A DNA stretch of 57,961 nucleotides from NCBI GenBank assembly GCA_017536695.1, contig JAFXGX010000046.1, forward strand, positions 1-57,961, written 5' to 3'. Each line of letters opens with the position of its first letter. Position 1 is the stretch's first letter. The notes under the pieces are model-generated. The model made no database searches. It was not told the origin of the DNA and saw only the letters and a list, made by a program, of their open reading frames with translations. A program made the translations under genes and the position numbers. The stretch is from Bacteroidaceae bacterium. Its GTDB lineage: Bacteria > Bacteroidota > Bacteroidia > Bacteroidales > Bacteroidaceae. Below are positions 41,563-50,449 of the stretch, piece after piece.

Positions 41563-42069
41563 ATGAAAGAGGTTATAATCACTATCAACGGGGGCGACAT
41601 TGCCGACCGCATATTTTCGGAAAGCGCATATGCAGCCCTTGCACGTGCAAAGAGCGGCCTGCCGGAGCGCTTTACAGACATAGTCCAGGCAACAGAGGAT
41701 GACCGCAACCTGATTGAGAGATTCATCATTGAGAGTGTAAATGAAGTTGCGGGTATAATAAGCCGTTACATGTCATCATGTTCAATAACATACATGCAGA
41801 CAGAAGAGAACACTGGAGGAACGATATACATACGGTTTACAATTCCGCAGAATTGCCCCGACAGCATGGCTACATCATTAAAGGAGAGCATTACAAGCTT
41901 CGCGGCAGCACGCAGCCTTCAGCACTGGATGCTGACGGTGAAACCCGATGAGGCGAACATTCATATGTCAAAGGCGCAGAACGACATTGCACGCATCCGT
42001 GAACTGCTCTCTTTGCGCACGCGCCCTGTCATGGGAACCGCAGAAGATGAAAACATTATAGAGCTATAA
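41563..42069 (+). CDS. Phage-type neck/tail completion-like protein A
   Basis: A 168-aa protein that appears related to the next gene product: both have a middle block of about 100 aa ending in a W-h-L stretch (QHWMLTVKPDEANIHMSKAQND here, MHWLLLRQPQMAQANLSLRNAL there). Such pairs occur near terminase genes in Bacteroides prophages. The role is probably structural. First gene of the terminase operon. Confidence 0.6.
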   Translation: MKEVIITINGGDIADRIFSESAYAALARAKSGLPERFTDIVQATEDDRNLIERFIIESVNEVAGIISRYMSSCSITYMQTEENTGGTIYIRFTIPQNCPDSMATSLKESITSFAAARSLQHWMLTVKPDEANIHMSKAQNDIARIRELLSLRTRPVMGTAEDENIIEL

Positions 42070-42091
42070 AGAGCAACAAATTCGACTTACT

Positions 42092-42568
42092 ATGAAAAAC
42101 ACTATACTGATAAGGTGGAACGAACTGCAACAGCAGATTGATTTAAGGAACTATTACATGGGAGAGTCGGCCAAGCGTAAGGATATCGACGCCGACACCA
42201 TACAAAGCAGCAAGGATGAGAAAGAACTGCTCCTTATGTTTGCCGCACAGGCTGCTAACGGGCTGGTTACTGCTGTTGCTCTTCGTTTCCCTTATATTTC
42301 ATGCGAGATTGAAGATGAGTATATATCATTCATCTTTGAGGAGAGCTGTAGCAGCCGCAGCCATATGCTGCCCATGCTGCGTCAGGCGATAACCGACTAT
42401 CTTGTGAACGAGATTACCATGCATTGGCTGCTGTTGCGCCAGCCACAAATGGCACAGGCAAACCTTTCATTGAGGAATGCACTCTACAGCAACGTACAGC
42501 AGCTGTTCGCAAAGTTCTATAACAGCAGGAAGGTACGGCGCCGCCCAACCGACCTTGCAGGAATATAA
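42092..42568 (+). CDS. Phage-type neck/tail completion-like protein B
   Basis: A 158-aa protein, apparently a diverged paralogue of the preceding 168-aa protein, with a basic C-terminus (NSRKVRRRPTDLAGI). It lies 22 nt after the first and 11 nt before the terminase gene. No named family. Confidence 0.6.
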   Translation: MKNTILIRWNELQQQIDLRNYYMGESAKRKDIDADTIQSSKDEKELLLMFAAQAANGLVTAVALRFPYISCEIEDEYISFIFEESCSSRSHMLPMLRQAITDYLVNEITMHWLLLRQPQMAQANLSLRNALYSNVQQLFAKFYNSRKVRRRPTDLAGI

Positions 42569-42579
42569 GAAGTACAACA

Positions 42580-44580
42580 ATGGAAAAAGAAGACATCATC
42601 AAGGAGAATATACGACGGCTGGGAGAAATCTCAGCCGTTTACAATCCTGTCACAGGAGAAGGCTCGACATCCGTCGTGCGGCGGTGGGCTACGTTCGAAG
42701 GGTTTCCTGTCGAGAGAATAAACCTGCCCGCAACGATGCTCTCCGATGAACAGGTACAACAACTCTCATCCATGGGTGCCAGACGGTACCTTACCGACGT
42801 CATGCATACCGAGGCAAGTGACCGTAACATCATAAGGCTGTGGCTCGAGTTCTGCCTCAAGCGCATACGCCACGACTTCGAATACTGGGCACGCACGATG
42901 ACAACCATTGCCGACAAGGGCAAGGGACGCGATACGGCATTCACTCTCAACCGTCCGCAGCGCATATACCTGAAGGCAATGGAGCAGCTCCGCACAGAAG
43001 AGAAACCTATCGACATCATACTGCTAAAGGCACGACAATGGGGAGGCAGCACACTCACGCAACTCTACATGCTATGGATTCAGCTGGTACACAAACGCAA
43101 CTGGAACAGCGTCATCTGCGGTGACATCGAGAAACAGTCATCCATTGTAGCAGGAATGCTTGCCAAAGTCATCACACGCTACCCCACATGGGCGACAGGT
43201 GGTAAACGCCTTGTAACATCACCCTATCAGGGCGCACAGAAGACAAGAGTGATAAGCAGGAGCAACAGCCGTTACTCGCTCGGTTCGGCACAGAAACCCG
43301 ACTCATTGAGAAGCGAAGATATAAGCATGGCCCACCTTACCGAGGTAGGATTGTGGAAAGCGACACAAGGGCGCAAACCCGAGGACTTGGTACAATCAAT
43401 CTTCGGTTCCATAGCAAGCGGACCATACACGATGAAGGTAATTGAATCTACAGCAAAAGGCGTCGGCAATTTCTTTCACAGGACATGGATTGACGCCGTT
43501 GAGTTGCGAAATAATTTTACACCGGTATTCATTCCATGGTTTACGATAGACCTCTACAGCAAGCCACTCAGCCAAGCCGATTACGGCTCAATCATAGAGA
43601 GCATGAATGAGTATGAGCAGCACCTCTTTTCGTTGGGAGCGACACTTGAGGCCATTGCGTGGTACCGTGACAAGCGACGCGAGATGCCCGATGAATGGCG
43701 TCTGTTCAGCGAGTTCCCCTCTACACCCGAAGAGGCGTTCCAAAGTACAGGGCGGCGGGTATTCAAGATATCATACGTGAACAGCATGCGCAAGAACTGC
43801 GTGCCGCCGCCGTTCATCGGCGACATTGTCTGCAACGAGGGAGAGAGCGGAGCAAAAGGCAAATGCGAATTTGTTGCCGCGGCAGCAGGGGAAAAGGAGG
43901 AGAACAGCCTCAGTGTATGGCTTATGCCCGACAAAGAGAACCTCTTGCGTGACAGATACATAGTGACAGTGGATGTCGGCGGCACAGGCAACAAGGCGGA
44001 CTATTCATGTATTGTCGTTGCCGACAGGATTGCCATGCTCGACGGAGGGGTTCCGGAGATTGCCGCATGCTGGCATGGGCACATAGAGCATGACAAGCTT
44101 GCATGGAAAGCGGTAGAGATTGCACGCGCCTACGGCAATGCGTTGCTTGTCATCGAGTCGAACACATTGGAGACCGAAGGTACCGAGGGGAACAATTTCG
44201 AGTATATACTTAACGAAATTGCAGGCCGTTACAGCAACCTCTACTGCCGCACATCGCAACTTGAGATAAGACAAGGCAGGCCGAGACGTTGGGGATTCCA
44301 CACCAACAGTTCAACGAAACCCATGGTAATCAACTTCCTTATCAAAGCACTGCGCGATGACCTTTACATCGAAAGATGTTTACAGACAACATATGAGCTT
44401 GACCTGTATGAGTTCAAGGAAAACGGCAAGGAGATGGGTGCCATTGAGGGCAACCACGATGACCGCGTCATGGCGACAGCCATACTTGTATGGACCTGCT
44501 ACAACCACCCGCTGCCGACAAAGCCGACAGCCCACACTGGCAACAGGAGGAACAGGATTATAAGCGAAGCGAGCATATAA
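42580..44580 (+). CDS. Large terminase subunit (packaging ATPase/nuclease)
   Basis: A 666-aa DNA-packaging motor. The ATPase part has the Walker A-like motif KARQWGGST (150-158) and a Walker B region around DISMAHLTEV (Glu255 as catalytic residue). The RNase H-like nuclease has the expected acids: Asp465 (VTVDVGGTG), Glu526 (LLVIESN) and Asp627/628 (GNHDDRVMA). All are intact, which argues against decay. It follows two small paralogues under a shared late promoter, and base composition resembles host genes. The portal it must dock to is encoded at 13998-15956. Confidence 0.9.
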   Translation: MEKEDIIKENIRRLGEISAVYNPVTGEGSTSVVRRWATFEGFPVERINLPATMLSDEQVQQLSSMGARRYLTDVMHTEASDRNIIRLWLEFCLKRIRHDFEYWARTMTTIADKGKGRDTAFTLNRPQRIYLKAMEQLRTEEKPIDIILLKARQWGGSTLTQLYMLWIQLVHKRNWNSVICGDIEKQSSIVAGMLAKVITRYPTWATGGKRLVTSPYQGAQKTRVISRSNSRYSLGSAQKPDSLRSEDISMAHLTEVGLWKATQGRKPEDLVQSIFGSIASGPYTMKVIESTAKGVGNFFHRTWIDAVELRNNFTPVFIPWFTIDLYSKPLSQADYGSIIESMNEYEQHLFSLGATLEAIAWYRDKRREMPDEWRLFSEFPSTPEEAFQSTGRRVFKISYVNSMRKNCVPPPFIGDIVCNEGESGAKGKCEFVAAAAGEKEENSLSVWLMPDKENLLRDRYIVTVDVGGTGNKADYSCIVVADRIAMLDGGVPEIAACWHGHIEHDKLAWKAVEIARAYGNALLVIESNTLETEGTEGNNFEYILNEIAGRYSNLYCRTSQLEIRQGRPRRWGFHTNSSTKPMVINFLIKALRDDLYIERCLQTTYELDLYEFKENGKEMGAIEGNHDDRVMATAILVWTCYNHPLPTKPTAHTGNRRNRIISEASI

Positions 44581-44615
44581 TAATGATGGCGGCCAATGGC
44601 CGCCATCATTATTAT
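44577..44615. terminator. Bidirectional terminator after the terminase gene
   Basis: An 18-bp perfect stem (44577-44594 with 44598-44615; core GATGGCGGCC/GGCCGCCATC) overlaps the terminase stop codon and lies between convergent genes. Confidence 0.88.
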
Positions 44616-44618
44616 ATA

Positions 44619-45383
44619 TCAGTCACATTCCACCACCAACCCGTCATATGCCAGGTGTACCCCTTCGGGCAGACATTTCTCAATCTTCGCATGCAGCCCT
44701 ATGTGGTGCATCATGTGGGTGAAATAGGCTTTACGCGGTTTTAAGTAGTCGATTATAGCCAATGCCTCAAGCACCGTCTGATGAGTCTTATGAGGCTTCG
44801 AGAAACGCAGTGCATTGATGACCAGCACCTCGACCCCTTTAAGCTTCTCAAGCTCGGTAGGTTCAATGTAACTCATATCGGTAATATACGCAAGAGAGCC
44901 GAAGCGGTAGGCCGTAATAGGATACATACCATGGAAGACCCGCAACGGAACGACCTCTACACACCCGACCTTGAACGGCACCTTGTGGTCGACCGGACGT
45001 ATCGCAATATTTGCGACACCCGGGTATTTGACACGACCGAAGCAGTAAGGGAAGAAAGAGCGAATCTGCATCTCGGTCTCCCTGTCCGCATATATCGGCA
45101 GCTCTTTATCCCGGGTAAACGTGCGCAGGTCATCGATGCCTACAATATGGTCGTAATGCTTGTGCGTCATCAGCAGAGCATCAATTTTCTTTACATCAGC
45201 CCGCAGCATCTGCTCTCTGAAGTCAGGACCGCAATCTATGAGGATTGTGGTATCCCCCTCCTCTACCAGCGCCGAGCAACGCAGGCGCCTGTCGCGCGGG
45301 TCTGCAGATGTACAGACCTCGCACTTGCACCCAATCTCGGGCACACCCGTCGAAGTCCCCGTTCCTAAGAAAGTTATCTTCAT
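44619..45383 (-). CDS. PhnP-like metallo-beta-lactamase-fold hydrolase
   Basis: A 254-aa metal-dependent hydrolase. It has the MBL motif THKHYDHIVG (HxHxDH), a GTGTSTGVP start and the CKCEVC...RLRCS segment of the PhnP/lipoate-linked family, which suggests a cyclic phosphodiester or similar substrate. It lies 4 nt downstream of murB in the same operon. The exact substrate is not predictable. Confidence 0.85.
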   Translation of the reverse strand: MKITFLGTGTSTGVPEIGCKCEVCTSADPRDRRLRCSALVEEGDTTILIDCGPDFREQMLRADVKKIDALLMTHKHYDHIVGIDDLRTFTRDKELPIYADRETEMQIRSFFPYCFGRVKYPGVANIAIRPVDHKVPFKVGCVEVVPLRVFHGMYPITAYRFGSLAYITDMSYIEPTELEKLKGVEVLVINALRFSKPHKTHQTVLEALAIIDYLKPRKAYFTHMMHHIGLHAKIEKCLPEGVHLAYDGLVVECD

Positions 45384-45387
45384 TGCT

Positions 45388-46401
45388 CTAACTTATTACG
45401 TTTACCTCCATATTGAGCCGTACACCGAATTTCTCTTTTACGGACTCCACTACAGCCGCAGCGAATTCAAGCACATCGCGACCGGTTGCCGAACCGAGGT
45501 TCACGACAACAAGCGCCTGATGTCTGTATACACCGACGTTGGCATGCGGGTTGTCCTTCCATCCGCACTGCTCAATCATCCAGCCGGCCGACAGTTTCAC
45601 ATTTCCGTCAGCAAGAGGATACTGGGGCATATTCGGGTATTGCGAGAGCAACTGTGCGGCAAGCGGAGCAGGAACAACAGGATTCATGAAGAAACTGCCT
45701 GCGCTACCAATCTCCGCAGGGTCGGGAAGCTTCGCACGACGTATCTCACACACGGCACGACGCACATTACCGAGCGTAGCACCGCCAAGAGCCTCGACAC
45801 GCTCACGCAGATTGCCATAGTTGAGTTTGAAAGCAGCGCTCTTCTTCAGTCGGTATGTAACATAAGTGATGATGTTACGTCCTTTCTCCTCGGCCTTGAA
45901 AATGCTGTAACGGTAGGCGAAACAGCAATCATCATGAAAGAAAATGCGTTTCCCCGCATTCTCCAAAGCAATAGCCTCTACCCTCTCGATAAGGTCACCG
46001 GCCTCGACACCATAAGCACCGACGTTCTGCACAGCACTCGCACCCACCTCGCCAGGGATAAGCGACAGGTTCTCAAGGCCATGCCAACCATGCTCCACGC
46101 AATATGCAACCAGTTCATCCCAGTTCATGCCACTGCCTACGCGGATAAGCACATCATCATCATTCTCCTCAACCACCTCGACACCCATGATTCTTGAGTG
46201 GAAGACCGTACCGTCAAAATCATTGACAAAGAGCAGATTGCTGCCACCGCCAATGACAAGGCTCTTACCGTAGAATCCATTGCCGATGAAAGCAATTATA
46301 TCCTCCTCGCATGAGAACTCCACGAAACGACTTGCAGTAGCCTCGATACCGAAAGTGTTATGCTTCAGCAGCTGATATGTATTGTATTCGTTTATCATCA
46401 T
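45388..46401 (-). CDS. murB: UDP-N-acetylmuramate dehydrogenase
   Basis: A 337-aa FAD enzyme reducing UDP-GlcNAc-enolpyruvate to UDP-MurNAc in peptidoglycan synthesis. It shows the FAD-binding GGGSNLLF, SLIPGEVGASAVQNVGAYG in part, the GSAGSFFMNP active-site region, and the C-terminal catalytic Glu region; the length fits type I MurB. Two adjacent ATG codons (46401, 46398) are possible starts. Confidence 0.95.
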   Translation of the reverse strand: MMINEYNTYQLLKHNTFGIEATASRFVEFSCEEDIIAFIGNGFYGKSLVIGGGSNLLFVNDFDGTVFHSRIMGVEVVEENDDDVLIRVGSGMNWDELVAYCVEHGWHGLENLSLIPGEVGASAVQNVGAYGVEAGDLIERVEAIALENAGKRIFFHDDCCFAYRYSIFKAEEKGRNIITYVTYRLKKSAAFKLNYGNLRERVEALGGATLGNVRRAVCEIRRAKLPDPAEIGSAGSFFMNPVVPAPLAAQLLSQYPNMPQYPLADGNVKLSAGWMIEQCGWKDNPHANVGVYRHQALVVVNLGSATGRDVLEFAAAVVESVKEKFGVRLNMEVNVIS

Positions 46402-46482
46402 TAAAATTTAAAGCGCGCGAGAAATCGATATTCAGGCATCCTCCCAACCGGAGTAAGGAAATATCGCATTCCCGCAAGAATA

Positions 46483-47142
46483 TTACATCATCTCAAGAAT
46501 TTTCCATACAGCCATCATGTGACACACCGTACCGATGAGCACAAAAAGATGGAATATCGCATGGATATACTTTACCTTGTGGAGACTGTAGAGCACAGCA
46601 CCTATGATATATGCTACACCCTCGCCCACAACAAACAGAAAGACAAAAAGCGGAACAGCCTCATAGAACTGCTTCATCGCCACAACCACAGTCAGTCCCA
46701 TGAGCACATAGCACAGAGTCTCTATGCGGTTATGTTTCTTCATCGTGTTCACGCTTATGAAGGTTCCAATAATGGCAAAGAGCCAGCAGAAGATGAAGAT
46801 ACCCCATCCCCAATAGCCCACATCACGCATGGCTATGAGCGTTATCGGGGAGTAGCTTCCTGCTATGTACCAGTAGATTGCAGCATGGTCAAACTTGCGC
46901 AGAATACCACGCGCTTTTGTTCCCGGTTTTGATGAGTGGTAGGCCGTTGAACAGATGAACGAGCCCAACATACCCACAAGATAGAGCACTATACTTGTTA
47001 TATCCCAGGCATCGCCACCTTTTGCAATGACCATGTACATGAAATACACACCCACAGCCACAGCACCCGCAATACCGATGGCATGGGAGACAATATTCAG
47101 TCTCTCCTCCTCGGGAGAATAGATTTTGTCCTTGTCACTCAT
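46483..47142 (-). CDS. Hemolysin III / PAQR-family membrane protein
   Basis: A 219-aa protein with seven predicted membrane helices and the family's histidine/acid residues (NIVSHAIG, AYHS, FDHAAIYWYIAGSYSP, HAIFHLFVLIGT). ATG 47142 (MSDKDKIYS) is preferred to the upstream in-frame GTG at 47163. In this family the role is thought to be membrane or lipid related; the 'hemolysin' name is historical. Confidence 0.85.
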   Translation of the reverse strand: MSDKDKIYSPEEERLNIVSHAIGIAGAVAVGVYFMYMVIAKGGDAWDITSIVLYLVGMLGSFICSTAYHSSKPGTKARGILRKFDHAAIYWYIAGSYSPITLIAMRDVGYWGWGIFIFCWLFAIIGTFISVNTMKKHNRIETLCYVLMGLTVVVAMKQFYEAVPLFVFLFVVGEGVAYIIGAVLYSLHKVKYIHAIFHLFVLIGTVCHMMAVWKILEMM

Positions 47143-47174
47143 AATACACAACTTGTTTGGCACAAAATTAAAAA

Positions 47175-47342
47175 ATGATTGTCACAAACGAGCAAGAAAT
47201 ATGAAACTTGTTTCAATATTTTTCACAGCAAGTGCAGAAAATCTTCGCGTTTACCGCAATGATTGTCACAAACGAGCAAGAAATATGAAACTTGTTTCGA
47301 TATTTTTCACAGCGAGTGCAGAAAATCTTCGCGTTTACCGCA
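47175..47342. repeat. 84-bp tandem duplication
   Basis: Two direct copies (47175-47258 and 47259-47342) differ at two or three positions. The unit includes TTGTCACAAACGAG and GAAAATCTTCGCG. Because 84 is a multiple of 3 an open frame passes through, but it overlaps the start of the hemolysin III gene and has no other coding sign. Intergenic. Confidence 0.85.
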
Positions 47343-47454
47343 AAGATGTCAAATATCTTTATATTGAGAGAGATTAATTTCAAAAGCTGTATGAATTTCT
47401 GAAAAATATTTTCTTTATAGAAATCAGGTCGTTTGTTTCGCCCTTTGCTCACAT

Positions 47455-47826
47455 TGTCATCCCAACTGTAGGGGCGGGGTCGGCCCGCCCAAAAAACGAC
47501 GCGAGATAACAAAGCAACAGGACCTGTCATGCTGGAACGAAGTGATGCATCTCAAAAATCACGAAACTGTCATCCCAGCTGTAGGGGCGGGGTCGGCCCG
47601 CCCAAAAAACGACGCGAGATAACAAAGCAACAGGACCTGTCATGCTGGAGCGAAGTGAACCAACGGTCGACGCCCGAAGGGGCTAAAGTCAAGCATCTCA
47701 AAAACCGCAAAATTGTCACCCTAACTGTAGGGGCGGGGTCGGCCCGCCCAAAAAACGACGCGAGATAACAAAACAACAGGACCTGTCATGCTGGAGCGTA
47801 GCGAAGCATCCCAAAAACTGCGAAAT
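47455..47826. repeat. REP-like tandem array with GGGCGGG hairpins (3 units)
   Basis: Three tandem units start at 47455, 47568 and 47714 (113, 146 and 113 bp), with a fourth cut off at 47827. Each holds TGTCATCCCAACTGTAG, the hairpin GGGCGGGGTCGGCCCGCCC, AAAAAACGACGCGAGATAAC and CCTGTCATGCTGGAGCG. The middle unit carries a 33-bp extra segment. The hairpin is also at 9953-9978. Non-coding. Confidence 0.9.
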
Positions 47827-47894
47827 TGTCATCCATGTACTTCGGCCTATCCCAATCTGCTACAATTTCTCTGATTTATGGCATTTGAACTAAA

Positions 47895-48050
47895 ATTACA
47901 CACTACACATTACACATCACACATTAAAATCAATGAACGGGCAAAGATTCTTCCTCCCTTCGGTTGTCAGAATGACACATCCGTAGGTACACAATAAACA
48001 TTAAACGTTCAACATTACACATTAAACATTTCACATTACACCTTTCGCAT
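47895..48050. repeat. Low-complexity ACATTAAAC/ACACATT repeat
   Basis: Short imperfect units (TACACATTACACATC, AAACATTAAACGTTC, ACATTACACATTAAAC) fill the space before the regulator gene, as at 549-616. No gene or promoter is seen in 47143-48060 apart from the repeats listed. Confidence 0.55.
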
Positions 48051-48060
48051 TTATCTGGCA

Positions 48061-49518
48061 TCACAGTTCATTGAACTCACGCAATGGGATATTCTGCCCC
48101 AGGTTATTCCATGCAATGGCAAGTTCTCCGCTGTCCTTGTAACGCACTACCGAAGCAAATTCTGAGGGAGTAAGCTCCTCAAGGAAAGAATAGGAATCGA
48201 CAGGAATGGTATAACTCTTCTGCTCCACCTTTGCCTTCTCTTCCTCTTCATCATACTCACCGTCAATCTCCTTCTCAAAGGTAACAATCACATTCTTGCG
48301 GTCTATACATACATTTGTGACATCATACTCGGCAAGATACTCAATATTGCTGTTCATTGACAAGTTAGCCGCAGCAAGAATATACTTGAAACACTTTTCA
48401 CCGAGCAACCTTTCAATGATTCTTGACCAGACAGTCTCGTTCTTCCCTTTTGGTGAGGTATGATTCAAGCATTTCAGAACCGACGGCAAGTTCAATGTTC
48501 TTTCAGGCATCTCATCAAAATCGAGCTCCAGCAGGCGTTTCTCTTCATCATAAGAGAACAATGCATACTCAACCTTTCCTGTTGAAGTCTCATTGGCCCT
48601 GAAAACATGTATATCATCACAATTCTCATCAATGATAAACATAACATCATAAGCCCCGACCAATTCAAATGAGTCGGTCGCAGGGCTCTTGGCCCGCAGC
48701 CTCATAACCATATAAACACCTCTATGGGCCGACTTTGTAGGAATTACAACAAAGTACCACAATTCACTACCCTCATGGAATGTCTCACCCGGCACTGTCC
48801 AGAAAGACTCTTCGCCGACATTGAGCAAATGCCCCTTTTCACGCAGAAAAATCTCAAAGTAATCTTTATCAACATATCCCCTTATGATATGGCCGAATGT
48901 ATAAATAAGTTTCAGTATCGAGAGCCCTTCTGCGGCAAGCAAAATGTTTATTGACTCTTTTCCCGCCTCATATGAACGGTTGTTGCTAGGATAGAGCTCA
49001 TATAGGAAATCATTAAGTTCGTTCAGCTGTGCAGGGAGTACCTTCTGTCCCTTTTTGGTATAAGGGAAAATGCCCTTGCACAGGATAAAGAAATAAGCAA
49101 GCATTCCAAAATAGACCTCAGTCTCTTGCAGTTTCATCTCTTTAAGTTCATTGACCAGTTCCTCGCCAATCTCGGGGCGCACAGAGTAACTCTCCGTCAC
49201 GAAGATACCGAACAGCAGATTGTGCCACTCGTCACCGGTGCCGTAAACATCACGTATACCGGCATAGAGACTCTTGCCATAAGCAACGCTCCTGGCAATG
49301 GTTTCAATGTCAGCATCGCCAATCATGTACTCATCCTTTATCTTGCTGTAAAGTGTATCGAGCGTCCTGTCAGTCAACTCCCTTTCCCCACTCTTCACAC
49401 GTCCGATTGTGCTACGGCTGTCGCTCTCATAACCCAAAGTACGGGCAAGCCGGCTGAGGTTCCCGTCAAACACACAACTCTCAAAAAGTACCTGTAATAT
49501 CTCTTGTCGTGGATTCAT
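48061..49518 (-). CDS. Putative DNA-binding regulator with large unknown domain
   Basis: A 485-aa protein (ATG 49518, MNPRQEILQ; ATG 49536 would add six residues; the open frame extends further upstream without a likely start). Residues about 18-60 (NLSRLARTLGYESDSRSTIGRVKSGERELTDRTLDTL, seen in parts) look like an Xre-type helix-turn-helix. The rest (about 400 aa) has no recognised domain and an acidic stretch (DEEEEKAK) near residue 430. The palindrome TTGTACCAAA-N10-TTTGGTACAA lies 85 nt upstream, and an identical-arm copy occurs before the YbjN-like gene, so I infer that the protein binds these sites. The orientation is divergent from the GTPase/AAA+ operon. Confidence 0.65.
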   Translation of the reverse strand: MNPRQEILQVLFESCVFDGNLSRLARTLGYESDSRSTIGRVKSGERELTDRTLDTLYSKIKDEYMIGDADIETIARSVAYGKSLYAGIRDVYGTGDEWHNLLFGIFVTESYSVRPEIGEELVNELKEMKLQETEVYFGMLAYFFILCKGIFPYTKKGQKVLPAQLNELNDFLYELYPSNNRSYEAGKESINILLAAEGLSILKLIYTFGHIIRGYVDKDYFEIFLREKGHLLNVGEESFWTVPGETFHEGSELWYFVVIPTKSAHRGVYMVMRLRAKSPATDSFELVGAYDVMFIIDENCDDIHVFRANETSTGKVEYALFSYDEEKRLLELDFDEMPERTLNLPSVLKCLNHTSPKGKNETVWSRIIERLLGEKCFKYILAAANLSMNSNIEYLAEYDVTNVCIDRKNVIVTFEKEIDGEYDEEEEKAKVEQKSYTIPVDSYSFLEELTPSEFASVVRYKDSGELAIAWNNLGQNIPLREFNEL

Positions 49519-49602
49519 AGTCCAGATGTTTGCCATGAAAATAGTAATGACCCGGCTAATATACAAAATATAATGTACCAGACGGCGAACAAGCACAAAC
49601 AA

Positions 49603-49632
49603 TTGTACCAAAATCAATGACATTTGGTACAA
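49603..49632. promoter_or_regulatory. Split palindrome TTGTACCAAA-N10-TTTGGTACAA, left copy
   Basis: Ten-base arms 49603-49612 and 49623-49632 are separated by 10 nt (ATCAATGACA). Both arms and the spacing are identical to 56543-56572. A half site (TGTACCA, 49574-49580) lies closer to the regulator gene. Likely operator. Confidence 0.75.
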
Positions 49633-49722
49633 AATATCAAAAGGAGAATTTACAACACACCTGATAATTGACAAGGCATTTTGCTTGAAGTAAATTTACC
49701 CACAGAATAAAAACATTCACGT

Positions 49723-50037
49723 GGAGCGCTGTATTCAAAAAACAGTGTTATATTTGCATTGTCGGTAGTGAAACAGCCGGCATACATATTAACGCATTTT
49801 GCTTTGCCCAAGGACGAAACCTGGAAAATTTCGCACCCACAACGAGCAGAGGAATATGGCGCTCCTGTTTTGTTTATGTACAAAAGCGGGCCGACGGCTC
49901 GTATATATACATACGCAGAATGGCGTGAGTGTGTTATATTCACCTTTATCATCGTTGTAAGGTCTTTCCAGGTACCTGTCCTTGATTGATAAAGTGACGG
50001 ATATACCCATTTGCGCCTTTTATTATTTTTAGGCGCA
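49723..50037 (+). ncRNA. Candidate structured RNA, copy 1
   Basis: A closing stem of 14 pairs with two G-U joins 49723-49736 (GGAGCGCTGTATTC) and 49852-49865 (GAATATGGCGCTCC). Inside it are a CGG/CCG hairpin (49761-49781), the conserved TTTTGCTTTG and a CGAAA/TTTCG hairpin. Downstream are further hairpins and an end with TGCGCC followed by TTTTATTATTTTT and AGGCGCA. Copy 2 has the same order of elements with compensatory changes in the closing stem. A TATATTTG box (49749-49756) lies inside the stem, so the promoter is not settled. There is no reading frame of note. I do not recognise the family. Confidence 0.6.
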
Positions 50038-50077
50038 TGAGGTAAAAACAGGAATGATACAAAAAACTCACAAAAAA

Positions 50078-50376
50078 TGAGCGTTGTGTTAAGAAATGTG
50101 TTTATATTTGGAAATCGGCAGGATAAATAGCCGAATTTAATGTAAAGCGTTTTTTGCTTTGTCCCGAAATACGAAATCGCCAATTTCAAAAAAGAGAAGG
50201 GAGGAAGGAAACACAACGCTCACTGTTTTGTATAGCCACAATGCAGTATCGCATTGTTGTATATACCAGACGGCGTGGGTTTATTGTTTCTTTAACTCAT
50301 CTTCTCATAGGCGTTTGGCGATGCCTGTATTTCGATGATTGAAGACAGCAACAAGCCTGCGCCTTTTTTATTTTTT
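50078..50376 (+). ncRNA. Candidate structured RNA, copy 2
   Basis: A perfect 13-bp closing stem joins 50078-50090 (TGAGCGTTGTGTT) and 50210-50222 (AACACAACGCTCA). Inside are TCGGC/GCCGA (50115-50119, 50130-50134), the conserved TTTTGCTTTG, and a GAAAT/ATTTC hairpin. After the stem follow CTGTTTTGTAT, the hairpin ACAATGC/GCATTGT (50246-50269 region), GACGGCGTGGG and the end TGCGCCTTTTTTATTTTTT. Compared with copy 1, three stem pairs changed on both sides (G-C to U-A, C-G to U-A, A-U to G-C). It ends just before the promoter of the GTPase operon. Confidence 0.6.
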
Positions 50377-50382
50377 AATAAA

Positions 50383-50413
50383 TTTGTAAACAAATGTAAA
50401 AACGATATATTTG
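50383..50413 (+). promoter_or_regulatory. Promoter of the GTPase/AAA+ operon
   Basis: TTTG (50383-50386), 19 nt, TATATTTG (50406-50413): an exact Bacteroidetes promoter. The first ATG (50450) is 36 nt on and has an AAGGAGG ribosome-binding site. Confidence 0.82.
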
Positions 50414-50449
50414 CAGCAACAAACACAATTAATCAAGGAGGACACTATT

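Noticed and set aside
47126-47377. Open frame through the 84-bp duplication as a gene for a repeat protein
   Set aside because: It overlaps the start of the hemolysin III gene on the other strand, is open only because the unit is a multiple of three, and has no promoter or ribosome-binding site.
47455-47826. CRISPR array
   Set aside because: Units are over 110 bp with nearly identical content and no spacer diversity.
49749-50110. TATATTTG boxes inside the two RNA copies as their promoters
   Set aside because: They fit the -7 consensus, but no -33 TTTG lies at 19 nt and the compensatory closing stem starts upstream of them, so the RNA would have to begin earlier. Left unresolved, not annotated as promoters.
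49723-50376. Retron or group II-like RNA reading of the tandem RNA
   Set aside because: Flanking inverted repeats recall retron a1/a2, but no reverse transcriptase gene lies nearby and the paired copies do not show an msd-type long hairpin.
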